A stretch of 64,000 bases of DNA from contig DATGHU010000016.1 of NCBI GenBank assembly GCA_035307765.1, positions 36,382 through 100,381 of the forward strand, given 5' to 3'. The position numbers were made by a program, and so were the translations under genes. Every line of letters begins with the position of its first letter. The first letter of the stretch is position 1. The notes under the pieces are model-generated. The model ran no database searches and was not told the DNA's origin. It worked only from the letters and a program-made list of their open reading frames with translations. Below are positions 17,231-25,580 of this stretch, piece after piece. The DNA is from a bacterium. Its GTDB lineage: Bacteria; Sysuimicrobiota; Sysuimicrobiia; Sysuimicrobiales; Segetimicrobiaceae.

Positions 17231-17261
17231 AAAACGCGCCACCCCGGAACCGGGGCGGCGC
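17231..17261 (-). terminator. intrinsic terminator of the TPP riboswitch expression platform
   Basis: A 12-bp GC-rich hairpin (arms 17261-17250 and 17247-17236, one G-U pair, tight loop) followed on the minus strand by GTTTT. It lies between the aptamer and thiZ, so it should attenuate the whole thiamin operon when TPP is bound. Confidence 0.8.
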
Positions 17262-17267
17262 ATCGAG

Positions 17268-17356
17268 TCTCCCTCCGCTGGCATTACCCAGATCAGGTTC
17301 CGGGGTCGACGGCAGGGTAGCCGTCCTCTCAGCCTGGTCCCCCAAGCTCCCCCATG
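17268..17356 (-). promoter_or_regulatory. TPP riboswitch (THI element)
   Basis: On the minus strand the aptamer carries the hallmark GCTGAGA and, further on, GAACCTGATCTGG followed by TAATGCCAGCG and AGGGA. These are the conserved pyrimidine- and diphosphate-sensor segments of the TPP aptamer. It precedes thiZ and the attenuator hairpin, so TPP should switch off the ten-gene operon. Confidence 0.95.
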
Positions 17357-17376
17357 ACTATGGGTGATCTAGACCT

Positions 17377-17405
17377 AGTATAACACATGGCGGTCGATCG
17401 GGCCA
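17377..17405 (-). promoter_or_regulatory. probable extended -10 promoter of the thiamin operon
   Basis: TATACT at 17382-17377 is preceded by TG one base upstream (TGTTATACT), an extended -10 element. The -35 position (TGGCCC, 17405-17400) is weak. The start point would be near 17370, about 15 nt before the aptamer. Confidence 0.6.
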
Positions 17406-17411
17406 CGGCGT

Positions 17412-18440
17412 TCACGACCCGGACGACCCGGGTGACGAGGCGTCCCCGGCGTCGGCACGCAACACCCGCCACAGTTCGTCCCCCGCAGGAGGCTCGAGGG
17501 CCAGGTCGACGTCCCGGCGCCGCACCACCCGATCGCGGGGCAGGAACCGGCCGATCTCGACGGCCCTGACCCCGGCGTCCGAGATCGCCATCACGGTGCG
17601 CGCCGGATCCGGGGTGGCGACGAGGAGCCCCCCGCTCCCCACCAATCGGAGCGGGTCCGCGCCCAACTGCGCGCAGATGGCTGCGGTTTCGGGGAGCACC
17701 GGAACGCGGGCGGCGTCGATGTGGACGCCGATCCCCCCGGCCTCGGCCATTTCGTAGGCCGCGCCGAGGACGCCGCCTTCGGTGACGTCGTGCATGGCAT
17801 GGGCTCCCCCCCGCGCCGCCGCCCGCGCCTCCGGGAGGACGCTGATCCGTCCCCGGAAGGCTTTCGCCCGCTCCACCAGCGCGATCCCGAGCGGGGGAAC
17901 CAGGCGATGTTCCAGTATCCCGGCGAGAATCGCGGTTCCCTCGATTCCCGCCCCTTTCGTGAGGAGTAGCGCGTCCCCCGGTATGCCTCCGCCGCTTCTG
18001 AGGACCTGATCCTTCCGCGCCCGTCCCACGGCGGTGACCACCACGATCGTCCGCTCGATCCCCGGGGTCACCTCGCTGTGGCCGCCTGCGATTTCCACCC
18101 CCAACTGGCGGGCGGCGGCCGATGCGTCTTGCATCACCCGGGCGAGGTCGGAGGCGGCATCACCGGGAGCGAGGAGGAGCGTGAGCAACAGGGCCACCGG
18201 CTCCGCCCCCGTTGCCGCGAGGTCGTTCGTCGCGATGAAGGCCGCGTACCACCCCAGATCGGGCCCGGCCCCGGTGATGGGATCGGTGGTTAGGACGGCG
18301 ACCTCGTCACCGAAGTCGATCACCGTGCAATCTTCGCCCATCTGGGAATGGACGAGCACATCGGCACGTCGCGTCCCGAGGTGTTGGTAGACGATCGAAG
18401 CGAGGAGGTTGGGGGCCACCTTCCCGATCGGAAGACCCAC
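17412..18440 (-). CDS. AIR synthase-related (HypE-like) protein
   Basis: A 342-aa PurM/AIR-synthase-fold protein. The N-terminal ATP-binding region has MGEDCTVIDFG and TTDPITGA, the middle IATNDLAATGAEPVALLL, and a C-terminal GSGGLLVATPDP. It resembles HypE-like and archaeal 'AIR synthase related' proteins. It lacks the N-terminal GCGCK/Cys-Sec active site of SelD, so I do not call it selenophosphate synthetase. No hydrogenase genes are nearby and the substrate is unknown. The GTG at 18440 has AGAGGG 8 nt upstream. It ends just before the thiamin operon promoter. Confidence 0.8.
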   Translation of the reverse strand: MGLPIGKVAPNLLASIVYQHLGTRRADVLVHSQMGEDCTVIDFGDEVAVLTTDPITGAGPDLGWYAAFIATNDLAATGAEPVALLLTLLLAPGDAASDLARVMQDASAAARQLGVEIAGGHSEVTPGIERTIVVVTAVGRARKDQVLRSGGGIPGDALLLTKGAGIEGTAILAGILEHRLVPPLGIALVERAKAFRGRISVLPEARAAARGGAHAMHDVTEGGVLGAAYEMAEAGGIGVHIDAARVPVLPETAAICAQLGADPLRLVGSGGLLVATPDPARTVMAISDAGVRAVEIGRFLPRDRVVRRRDVDLALEPPAGDELWRVLRADAGDASSPGSSGS

Positions 18441-18489
18441 CGTCGCTGCCCTCTACGCCAGCGTGACTTCCGCCGGAGCCCCGACGCGA

Positions 18490-19419
18490 CTAGACGGCCA
18501 CCCGAGACGAGATCACGGTCATCTTCTTCAAGATCGTTTGGGCGACTTCCAATGCCCGGACCCCGTCCTCCCCGGGCACGAGGGGGGTCGTCTCGCCGCG
18601 AACGCAGCTGACGAAGTGCGTCAACTCCGCGCGCAACGGCTCCTCCCCCTTCACCACGGTCCGCCGTTGGGTCCCGTGTCGACGGACCGTGATCTGTTGT
18701 CGGAGGTAGTTGAGATGGATCAGCCCGTCGGGGAGCGTGATCTCGAGTTCGGCAGCCTTCACCGGGGAGACCCGGCTGGCGACGAAGCTCGCCAGGCACC
18801 CGTTCTCCAGCGCCAGGTGGGCGACGGCCAGGTCCTCGTCCTCGCCGTGGATGGCCGCCCCGATCGCGCTCACGCGGGTGACGGGGGAGCGCATCAGGTT
18901 CAGGATGATGTCCAGGTCGTGGATCATCAAATCCAGCACGACGCCCACGTCCATGATCCTGGAGGGGTCCCAGGGGCGCACCCGCCGGACCTGCACGAAC
19001 AGCGGCTCGCTGACCAGATCTTTGAGGGCGTGGACGGCTGGCTTGAACCGTTCCACGTGCCCGACGAGCAGGGTCACCCCGGCTCGGTGCGACAGGTCGA
19101 TCAGTTCGACCGCCTGCTCGACCGTGGTGGTGATGGGCTTTTCAACCAGGACGTGGACGCCGTGCCGGAGGAAGTCGCGCGCGATCTCGTAGTGGAAGGC
19201 GGTGGGAACGGCAAGGCTCACCGCGTCGACCTTGCCGAACAGCATGCGATAATCTTGGTGGCCGGTCGTTTGGTACCGCTTCGCGAAGGCGGCAGCCTCC
19301 GCGGGGATGGTATCGACGACTCCGGCGAGCGTGACATCGGGAAGATGGTGATAGACACGTACGTGGTGCTGGCCCCATTGCCCCAATCCGACAACGCCGA
19401 CGCGGACCAGCCTAGTCAT
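18490..19419 (-). CDS. Gfo/Idh/MocA family sugar dehydrogenase
   Basis: NAD-dependent oxidoreductase, probably acting on a nucleotide sugar. The N-terminal Rossmann motif is VGVVGLGQWGQHH and the family's catalytic EKP is in VLVEKPITT. A C-terminal DVGVVLDLMIHDLD segment provides the active-site Asp/His. The ATG at 19419 has AAGGAG 6 nt upstream, so I prefer it to the ATG at 19425 that abuts the purines. Pairing with the DegT aminotransferase 10 nt upstream suggests a 3-amino-sugar route like WlbA/WlbC, but no acetyltransferase is present. Confidence 0.88.
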   Translation of the reverse strand: MTRLVRVGVVGLGQWGQHHVRVYHHLPDVTLAGVVDTIPAEAAAFAKRYQTTGHQDYRMLFGKVDAVSLAVPTAFHYEIARDFLRHGVHVLVEKPITTTVEQAVELIDLSHRAGVTLLVGHVERFKPAVHALKDLVSEPLFVQVRRVRPWDPSRIMDVGVVLDLMIHDLDIILNLMRSPVTRVSAIGAAIHGEDEDLAVAHLALENGCLASFVASRVSPVKAAELEITLPDGLIHLNYLRQQITVRRHGTQRRTVVKGEEPLRAELTHFVSCVRGETTPLVPGEDGVRALEVAQTILKKMTVISSRVAV

Positions 19420-19429
19420 GGACATCTCC

Positions 19430-20548
19430 TTAGTGCCGGGGATCGAAGCGGCGGATCGCCTGAACGATCCGGTGGAGCTCCTCCTCCCCGAGCGCGGGGT
19501 GCACCGGGATGCTGAGGACCTCTCCGGCAGCCCGCTCGGCCTCCGGACAACGAGCGTCCCCGTAGCCTAACCGCTGGTAGAGCGGGCTCCGGTGGATGGG
19601 GGTCGGATAGTAGACCCGGGTGCTGATGCCGCACGCCGTGAGGTGCTGCGCCAACCGGTCTCGATGTCGCGGTGCCCGCAACGTGTATTGGTGGTACACG
19701 TGCGTGCTGCCTTCGGGCTCCACGGGGAGCCCCAGCCACTCGAGGTTCCGCAGCTCCGCGGTGAGGCGGGCCGCGTTGTGCCTGCGCCGGAGATTGCGTT
19801 CGTCGAGCGTGGCAAGCTGACCGATCCCGATCGCCGCCGCCATCTCCGTCATGCGGGCGTTTGAGGCCACCATCTCGTAGACGTACTGCGCCGATTGCCC
19901 GACGTTGGTCAGCATGTGGGCACGCGCGGCTACCCCGGGGTCGCCGGTGACCACCATCCCGCCCTCGCCGGTCGTGAGGTTCTTTGACGGGTAGAAGCTG
20001 AACGTTCCCGCGTCCCCCAGCGTGCCGACCTTGCGGCCGCGGATCGTGGCGCCATGCGCCTGGGCGGCATCCTCGATCACGACGAGGTGGTGGCGACGGG
20101 CCAGTTCCAATAGCGCGTCCATCGGGCTCGGCAGTCCGTAGAGATGAACCGGGAGCAGCCCCCAGACATCCGGGGTCCGAGCGATGACATCGGCGACCGC
20201 GCCGGGGTTGAGGTTGTAGCTCTGGGGATCGATATCGGCGAACACCGGGATCGCGCCTCGCCGAAGAATCGCGTTGGTCGTGGCGACAAAGGAGAATGGC
20301 GTCGTGATCACCCGCGCCCCCGACGGAACCCCCGCGGCCTCGAGCGCCACCTCGAGGGCGGTGGATCCCGATGAGGTGGCGGCGCCGTGGGCGACTCCGA
20401 GGTATGCGGTGAACGCCACTTCAAACTGGCGGACCCATCGACCTGCGACGAGCTGTCCCGACTGCAACACGTCCAGGACCCGGCGCTTGTCCTCGTCGGT
20501 GAGCATGGGAGCGGCGATTGGGATCGTCGGTTGCGACGTTATCTGCAC
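19430..20548 (-). CDS. DegT/DnrJ/EryC1 family sugar aminotransferase
   Basis: PLP-dependent transfer of an amino group to a keto sugar nucleotide. A fold-type I protein of 372 aa. The PLP lysine is in SFYPSKNLTTGEGG, the Asp-containing EDAAQAHGA interacts with the pyridine nitrogen, and TSSGSTALEVAL binds phosphate. The GTG at 20548 is weakly supported; an ATG at 20506 is an alternative. It probably works with the dehydrogenase downstream to make an aminosugar for the polysaccharide. Confidence 0.9.
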   Translation of the reverse strand: MQITSQPTIPIAAPMLTDEDKRRVLDVLQSGQLVAGRWVRQFEVAFTAYLGVAHGAATSSGSTALEVALEAAGVPSGARVITTPFSFVATTNAILRRGAIPVFADIDPQSYNLNPGAVADVIARTPDVWGLLPVHLYGLPSPMDALLELARRHHLVVIEDAAQAHGATIRGRKVGTLGDAGTFSFYPSKNLTTGEGGMVVTGDPGVAARAHMLTNVGQSAQYVYEMVASNARMTEMAAAIGIGQLATLDERNLRRRHNAARLTAELRNLEWLGLPVEPEGSTHVYHQYTLRAPRHRDRLAQHLTACGISTRVYYPTPIHRSPLYQRLGYGDARCPEAERAAGEVLSIPVHPALGEEELHRIVQAIRRFDPRH

Positions 20549-20701
20549 GTCCGTGGCCCGGTTGATCTCTACCTCCCCGCTGCGCGATTCCTCCGAGATT
20601 TCTGCACCCCGGAGGGATTTCCTGCTCTGCTCGGTGGGGACACGGGTTGGCGTCGCGCGCGCCGTCGAGCGAATCGTGACGACGTCGCACCGAACGCGGG
20701 G

Positions 20702-21151
20702 TCACGGCGGCGATTCGAGTTGACGCCGCAGCGCGTCCAGCATCCGTTCGAGATTCTCCTTCATCTTGACCCGCAACAGCGTGCTGAGGAGTCCCCCGAT
20801 CAACGGGATGTCGAACTCGAAATCCACCACGATCGTCGTGCGCGTTCCTTCGGGTTCCGGCGCGAACGTCCACGTCCCCTCGTAGCGGTCGAAGTCCCCT
20901 TCGCGTTGGCGGAACCGGCAGCGGTGCTCGGCGTTGTCCCACACGTCCTCCTCCACCCAGTGGACCCGGTGTCCCTCCACAACTCCTACCCACTCCGTCA
21001 GCGTGGGGACGCCGTCCCGCCGCTCCAACACCGTGATCCGCTCCAGATCGGGCATGAACTGCGGGAAATCCTCGACCCGCTTTGCCAGGTCGTACACGGC
21101 GTCGAGCGGCGCATGGATCAGCACCGCTCCCTCAACACGCGCCAAGCGCAT
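20702..21151 (-). CDS. SRPBCC/START-like domain protein
   Basis: A 149-aa helix-grip protein of the polyketide cyclase/coenzyme Q-binding family. It begins RVEGAVLIHAPLDAVYDL and has FPQFMPDLERI and a C-terminal amphipathic helix (KENLERMLDALRRQL), as in the COQ10/RatA group that binds hydrophobic ligands. The ATG at 21151 follows an AGAGGAGG sequence closely; GTG 21187 is the other candidate. No functional partner is evident nearby. Confidence 0.8.
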   Translation of the reverse strand: MRLARVEGAVLIHAPLDAVYDLAKRVEDFPQFMPDLERITVLERRDGVPTLTEWVGVVEGHRVHWVEEDVWDNAEHRCRFRQREGDFDRYEGTWTFAPEPEGTRTTIVVDFEFDIPLIGGLLSTLLRVKMKENLERMLDALRRQLESPP

Positions 21152-21228
21152 CCCCTCCTCTTTTGATTTCGGGTGGGTTGCGTCCACGGCGACGGCGGTC
21201 TGCGCCGATACCCCGAGGAGCGGTCGGG

Positions 21229-22200
21229 TTACGCGTGCAATTCCAGCACGTCACCGTCTTCCAGGACGTGTTCCCGTTGCACCATCTGCCCGTCGAAGGT
21301 ATGCGCGCCCCAGATGCGTGCGTATTTCATCCGATCGGCAAAGTCCTTATGCACGATCGCCGCGGCATCCTGCACGGTCGTGCCGCGCTTCATCACGAAG
21401 GGCGCGGAGCGGTCCGCGCGATACCCGGGAGCCTTGGTGTAGATGCGGATCACGTTGAGGAGGCCGAACATCGCGCCGCGCAACGTGTCCACGCCCGTTT
21501 CGGTTTCAGCGGAGACCACCTGGATCGGCCACCGGCGGGGGTAGAGCTCGCGGAGGATCTCCAGCCGCTCGCTCGCCTCGGGTGCGTCTGACTTCGCGGC
21601 GATCAAGATCGTCGGCACGCCCCCGGAGGGATCCCCCCCCCGCCCGAGGCGGACGCCGGACCGATCGAGCAGCGCCAGCGTCGTCTCCATCGAGGACAGC
21701 AGATCATCGCTCGCTAGGTCCGCCACCAGCAGGGCCCCGTCCGCCTGCCGGATGAGCGCGAACAGCCACGGCTCCGCGGTTTCTTCGGCGATCGGGGGGA
21801 GGTCCACCAGCTGAATCTGGATGTTTTCAAATGCGACCATTCCGGGGAGGGGAATGCGGGTCGTAAACGGATAGGGGGCAACGGCCGGGGCGGCGTTGCT
21901 GAGCGCAGCGAGGAGGCGGGATTTTCCGACGTTGGGGGCGCCCACCAAGACGACCTGCCCGGCTCCCTCCCGGGGTACGTGCTGCCAGGTGGATCCCCGC
22001 CCCCCCGCCGGCTTGCGGGCCGCTTCGGTCCGCAGCTTGGCCATCCGGCGCCGGATGTCGGCCCGCATGTGCTCGGTCCCCTTGTGCTTGGGGATCGTGG
22101 CCATCATCTCGTTCAGCGCAACGAGCTGGTCCTCTGGAGTGGTCGCCTGGCGGAAGCGGCGTTCGGCCTCGAGGTACTGCGGGGTGAGGTTGGCGGGCAC
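21229..22200 (-). CDS. OBG/DRG-like GTPase with C-terminal TGS domain
   Basis: A 323-aa GTPase. The N-terminal 70 residues are helical and charged. The G domain has G1 GAPNVGKSRL, a G3 variant DLPP instead of DxxG, and G4-like AAKSD. A TGS domain closes the protein (about residues 255-323, ending DVLELHA). It resembles the Drg/YchF-related GTPases that touch ribosomes or RNA. The GTG start at 22200 lacks a clear ribosome binding site and lies 13 nt after greA, so it is likely cotranscribed. Confidence 0.85.
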   Translation of the reverse strand: MPANLTPQYLEAERRFRQATTPEDQLVALNEMMATIPKHKGTEHMRADIRRRMAKLRTEAARKPAGGRGSTWQHVPREGAGQVVLVGAPNVGKSRLLAALSNAAPAVAPYPFTTRIPLPGMVAFENIQIQLVDLPPIAEETAEPWLFALIRQADGALLVADLASDDLLSSMETTLALLDRSGVRLGRGGDPSGGVPTILIAAKSDAPEASERLEILRELYPRRWPIQVVSAETETGVDTLRGAMFGLLNVIRIYTKAPGYRADRSAPFVMKRGTTVQDAAAIVHKDFADRMKYARIWGAHTFDGQMVQREHVLEDGDVLELHA

Positions 22201-22213
22201 AGCGGACCCGGGA

Positions 22214-22789
22214 TTACTGGATGCGGGTCACCCGGAGCTTCAGCGTGCCGGCCGGGGCGACCACGCGCACCGTTTCGCCTACGGAGCGGCCGAGCAAGGC
22301 AGCACCGACAGGGGACAGATGGCTGATCCGGCCCTGCGCCAGATCGACCTCCACCGGTCCGACGATGGTGTAGGCCACGTCCTCTCCCGTAGCCGTGTCG
22401 GTGACGTGAACGGTGCAGCCCATCGCCACTACGTCCGACTGCCCCTTCCCCGGTTCGTCGATCATCTGGACGTCACGGAGGAGCAGGTCGAGTTCCTGGA
22501 TGCGGCCTTCGATGAAGGCCTGTTCGTTCTTCGCGTCTTCATATTCGGAGTTCTCGGAGCGATCGCCGAGCTCGGCCGCGCGCTTGATCCGCAGGGCCAC
22601 CTCGCGCCGCCGTTCGCTGCGAAGATGCTTGAGCTCCCCTTCCAGCTGATCTCGGCCTTCCCGGGTGAGGAACGTGGGCTGATGCGATTGTCCGTCTCGT
22701 GTTGTGTCGGGCACGTCGTCTCCGTTGGCCTTCCCCATGGGCCGTACGGTCCCGGTCGGATCGCTGCGGCGTGGGCGGCGTGGGTTCAT
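22214..22789 (-). CDS. greA: transcription elongation factor GreA/GreB family
   Basis: Rescues backtracked RNA polymerase by stimulating transcript cleavage. The N-terminal coiled coil carries the acidic tip region ELGDRSENSEYEDAKNEQ, and the C-terminal FKBP-like domain has ISHLSPVGAALLGR. At 191 aa it is about 30 residues longer than usual because of a basic, disordered-looking N-terminus. GGAG lies 7 nt before the ATG at 22789; an in-frame ATG at 22738 would remove 17 residues. Confidence 0.92.
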   Translation of the reverse strand: MNPRRPRRSDPTGTVRPMGKANGDDVPDTTRDGQSHQPTFLTREGRDQLEGELKHLRSERRREVALRIKRAAELGDRSENSEYEDAKNEQAFIEGRIQELDLLLRDVQMIDEPGKGQSDVVAMGCTVHVTDTATGEDVAYTIVGPVEVDLAQGRISHLSPVGAALLGRSVGETVRVVAPAGTLKLRVTRIQ

Positions 22790-22806
22790 AGAGCGTCTCC
22801 GAGGGT

Positions 22807-22835
22807 ATTCTACCAGAGCCGGCGGGGTTGGGGAA
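22807..22835 (-). promoter_or_regulatory. probable promoter of greA
   Basis: TAGAAT (22812-22807) on the minus strand with TTCCCC (22835-22830) 17 nt upstream. The -10 is good, the -35 weak. The start point would fall about 10 nt before greA. Confidence 0.5.
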
Positions 22836-22945
22836 GCGCTCGGCCCTAGGACGCCTGGTCCGCAGGTTCGTGCAGAGCGAACAGGAGGATCGCGGGGCGT
22901 GGCTTAACTATGGGGGGAAATGCGTCCCGCCCGCGTGACTCGTTC

Positions 22946-23917
22946 ATGAAGATCCTCGTGACCGGCTGCGCCGGCTTCATCGGGTCGAAGGTCAGCGAGG
23001 TCTGCCTGCGGGAGGGCCACGAGGTGATCGGGGTCGACAACCTCAACACCGCCTACGACGTTCGATTGAAAGAATGGCGCCTCTCCCGCCTCGTCGGAGG
23101 AGCCGGGTTCGCCTTCGTGCGGGCGGACGTGGTGGATCGGACGGCGGTCCAGGAGCTGTTCTCGCAGCACCCGTTCGATACGGTGATCAACCTGGCGGCT
23201 CGGGCCGGGGTGCGCCGGAGCCTCGTGGATCCCTGGGCGTACTTCGAGACCAACATCACCGGAACGCTGAACCTTCTTGAAGGATGCCGGGAGCACGGCG
23301 TGGTCAAGTTTGTCCTGGCGTCGACCTCCAGCCTATACGGTGATGGACAGCGGCCCTTTCGGGAAGACCAGCCCACGGACCGCCCCGTTTCGCCGTATGC
23401 CGCTTCCAAGAAATCAGCCGAGACCCTCTGCTATACCTACCACGCGCTGCACGGGCTCGACATCACCGTGCTCCGATACTTCACGGTGTACGGCCCGGCG
23501 GGGAGGCCGGACATGAGCCCGTTTCGCTTCATCCGCTGGATCGCCGAGGGTGATCCGATCACGCTGTACGGGGACGGCTCCCAGGAACGAGACTTCACCT
23601 ACGTGGATGACATCGCCCACGGGACCCTCCTCGCGCTCAAACCCCTCGGGTATGAGGTGATCAACCTGGGGAGCGACCGTCCGGTCACGATGGGTCAGTT
23701 CATCAGGATCCTGGAGCAGCGGCTGGGACGCACCGCCCGCATCGACCGCCGTCCCTCGCACCCCGCGGATGTGCGCGCCACCTGGGCCGATATCACCAAG
23801 GCCCGCCGCCTCCTGCAGTGGGCGCCGAAGACCTCGCTGGAAGACGGCGTGGGGGCCACCGCGGCCTGGTACGAAGAACACCGGTCGTGGGCGTCCACGA
23901 TCGACCTCGGAGAGTAA
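22946..23917 (+). CDS. NAD-dependent nucleotide-sugar epimerase
   Basis: An extended short-chain dehydrogenase of 323 aa, most like UDP-glucuronate/UDP-glucose 4-epimerases. The N-terminal MKILVTGCAGFIGSKV binds NAD; the catalytic Ser is in ASTSSLYGDG and YxxxK is YAASK. The C-terminal FTYVDDIAHG is typical. I start at ATG 22946 by homology; an in-frame ATG at 22910 exists but neither start has a good ribosome binding site. It is divergent from greA and convergent with the next gene. Confidence 0.88.
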   Translation: MKILVTGCAGFIGSKVSEVCLREGHEVIGVDNLNTAYDVRLKEWRLSRLVGGAGFAFVRADVVDRTAVQELFSQHPFDTVINLAARAGVRRSLVDPWAYFETNITGTLNLLEGCREHGVVKFVLASTSSLYGDGQRPFREDQPTDRPVSPYAASKKSAETLCYTYHALHGLDITVLRYFTVYGPAGRPDMSPFRFIRWIAEGDPITLYGDGSQERDFTYVDDIAHGTLLALKPLGYEVINLGSDRPVTMGQFIRILEQRLGRTARIDRRPSHPADVRATWADITKARRLLQWAPKTSLEDGVGATAAWYEEHRSWASTIDLGE

Positions 23918-24011
23918 GCGGCCCAAGGCGGCTGCGTCTGCACGCGGAGGGGCCAAAGCCCGATCCCTCCGGACCGCGGGGGCCGGCGGGGAGGTGCACT
24001 CCACCTCCACT

Positions 24012-24479
24012 TTATTCCGGGGTGCGGATCGTCTCGGTCGCCTGGAGGAGTTCCCCGGCCAGCGTGTCGTCCGGACAACCTCGGAGTTCGCGTTCCGTGT
24101 CTTCGATGCTCGAGATCTCCTGGTTGGTTTCGACGATCTGCGTGTAAATGGCGTCTCGGAGCCCCCGCTCCAATCGCAGCTTCGTGAAGAAACACTGTTC
24201 GAGCCTGGACTTGCGGTAGAGCCACAGGCAGCGGTCGCGGATCGCCTGGAGCCTGGAGGCGAGCTCAAAGCCCAGATCCCGGCGCTCCAGGCCTTCATGC
24301 AGCGGGACATACGCGCGGCGGATTTCCGGGACGACCCGGTCGAGCTCGCCGAGCACCCCGTCGGTGTCCGCGGTGCCCCGGGCGCCGCGTTGGATCGCGT
24401 CGAGGAGGCGGTGCTCCAAATCGCGCAGGAGCGTCTCCACTCCCTGCGCGAGCGTGCCCAGGTGATCTCGGTCGGTCAT
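24012..24479 (-). CDS. helical protein of unknown function
   Basis: A 155-aa soluble, mostly helical protein with Leu, Arg and Glu in heptad-like spacing. It has no signal peptide or membrane segment. I do not recognise its family. It begins 9 nt after the DegT aminotransferase stop and is the last gene of the exosortase-linked minus-strand operon, so a role in that pathway is possible but not shown. Confidence 0.7.
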   Translation of the reverse strand: MTDRDHLGTLAQGVETLLRDLEHRLLDAIQRGARGTADTDGVLGELDRVVPEIRRAYVPLHEGLERRDLGFELASRLQAIRDRCLWLYRKSRLEQCFFTKLRLERGLRDAIYTQIVETNQEISSIEDTERELRGCPDDTLAGELLQATETIRTPE

Positions 24480-24488
24480 GGTGGATGC

Positions 24489-25580
24489 CTAGACGCGCCG
24501 ACCCAACGACGAGGCCTCCGCGGTTCGTGGAGCGGGCCACACACCTTGCCCGCCGGCGGCGCTTCGCGTCAGCGCACTGACCGCGCGGGCCTCGTCGTCG
24601 GTCAGACTGGGATAGATGGGCAAGGAAACGGCGCGGCGATGCACCGCGTCGGCGTTCGGGCACGGCCCTGCCGCCACGAGGTCATGGAGCGGGCGGTAGA
24701 CCGGCCGTTTGCACTCAACGCCCCGCTCGAGGGTATCCGCGATGAACCTCTCGGGATCCGGAACGCCGATCACGTAGCGGTAGAAGACATCGCCATCACG
24801 CGGCGGCGTGAAGGTGGGGACGACGCCGTTGAGCTCGGCGTGGTAGAGGCGTGCAATCGTGCGCCGACGTTCGACAAAGCGGGAAAGCTTGCGCAGTTGG
24901 TTGCGCCCCAGCGCCGCCTGCAGATCGGTCATCTTGTAGTTGTAGCGCAGGCGATACCCGGCTCGGTTGTCGTAATCCCGCAGATCCCGGGCTTCCGCGA
25001 GCACGCTTGCCGATCGCGATAGGAGCATGCCCCCTTCTCCCGTGGTGATCATCTTGGTCGCATAGAACGAGAGCACGGTGATGTCCCCGACGCTCCCCGC
25101 GGGGCGCCCCCCGCTCGATCCTCCGAGGGCGTGCGCGCAGTTTTCGATGACGGGGATCCCCAGCGCCCGAAAGGCTTCCACCGGGGCGATCCGGCCGAAC
25201 ATGTGCGGCAGGATGACGGCCCGCGTGGCGGGCGAGATCAGGCGCCCGGCCGCGTTCATCCCCATGTTCACGTCGTGCGGCCCGCAGTCGACGATGCGGG
25301 GCGTTGCCCCGACAAGGTCGACGGCGTGGAGGAGCGCGACGCACGTGTACGACGGGATCAGCACCTCCGCCCCCGCGCCTACCCCCAGGGCGCGCAGCGC
25401 CAGGTGCAGCGCTGCCGTGCCGGAGCTGGTGGCCACGCCCCCCGGCAGGCCGAGGGCCCGGGCGGCCTCGTCCTCGAACTGCCGCACCTCGCCCCCCTGC
25501 GCCAGGTGGCGCGACAGCAGCACCCGATTGACGCCGGCGAGATCGTCCGGTTCGATGGTGGGCTGCGAGTGGGCGATCAT
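24489..25580 (-). CDS. DegT/DnrJ/EryC1 family aminotransferase
   Basis: A second PLP-dependent sugar aminotransferase, 363 aa. The PLP lysine lies in SFYATKMITTGEGG, TSSGTAALHLALRALG binds phosphate, and the coenzyme-contacting segment is VIENCAHALGG, with Asn-Cys-Ala in place of the usual Glu-Asp-Ala. The ATG at 25580 overlaps the PIG-L stop as ATGA; the much longer open frame to 26069 is antisense-like translation of that gene. Coupling to a deacetylase suggests joint processing of an amino or N-acetyl sugar. Confidence 0.9.
   Translation of the reverse strand: MIAHSQPTIEPDDLAGVNRVLLSRHLAQGGEVRQFEDEAARALGLPGGVATSSGTAALHLALRALGVGAGAEVLIPSYTCVALLHAVDLVGATPRIVDCGPHDVNMGMNAAGRLISPATRAVILPHMFGRIAPVEAFRALGIPVIENCAHALGGSSGGRPAGSVGDITVLSFYATKMITTGEGGMLLSRSASVLAEARDLRDYDNRAGYRLRYNYKMTDLQAALGRNQLRKLSRFVERRRTIARLYHAELNGVVPTFTPPRDGDVFYRYVIGVPDPERFIADTLERGVECKRPVYRPLHDLVAAGPCPNADAVHRRAVSLPIYPSLTDDEARAVSALTRSAAGGQGVWPAPRTAEASSLGRRV

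Noticed and set aside
17412..18440. Selenophosphate synthetase (SelD), which would support the selenoprotein idea
   Set aside because: It has the same PurM-like fold but lacks the N-terminal Cys/Sec-containing GCGCK region; it fits HypE/AIR-synthase-related proteins better.
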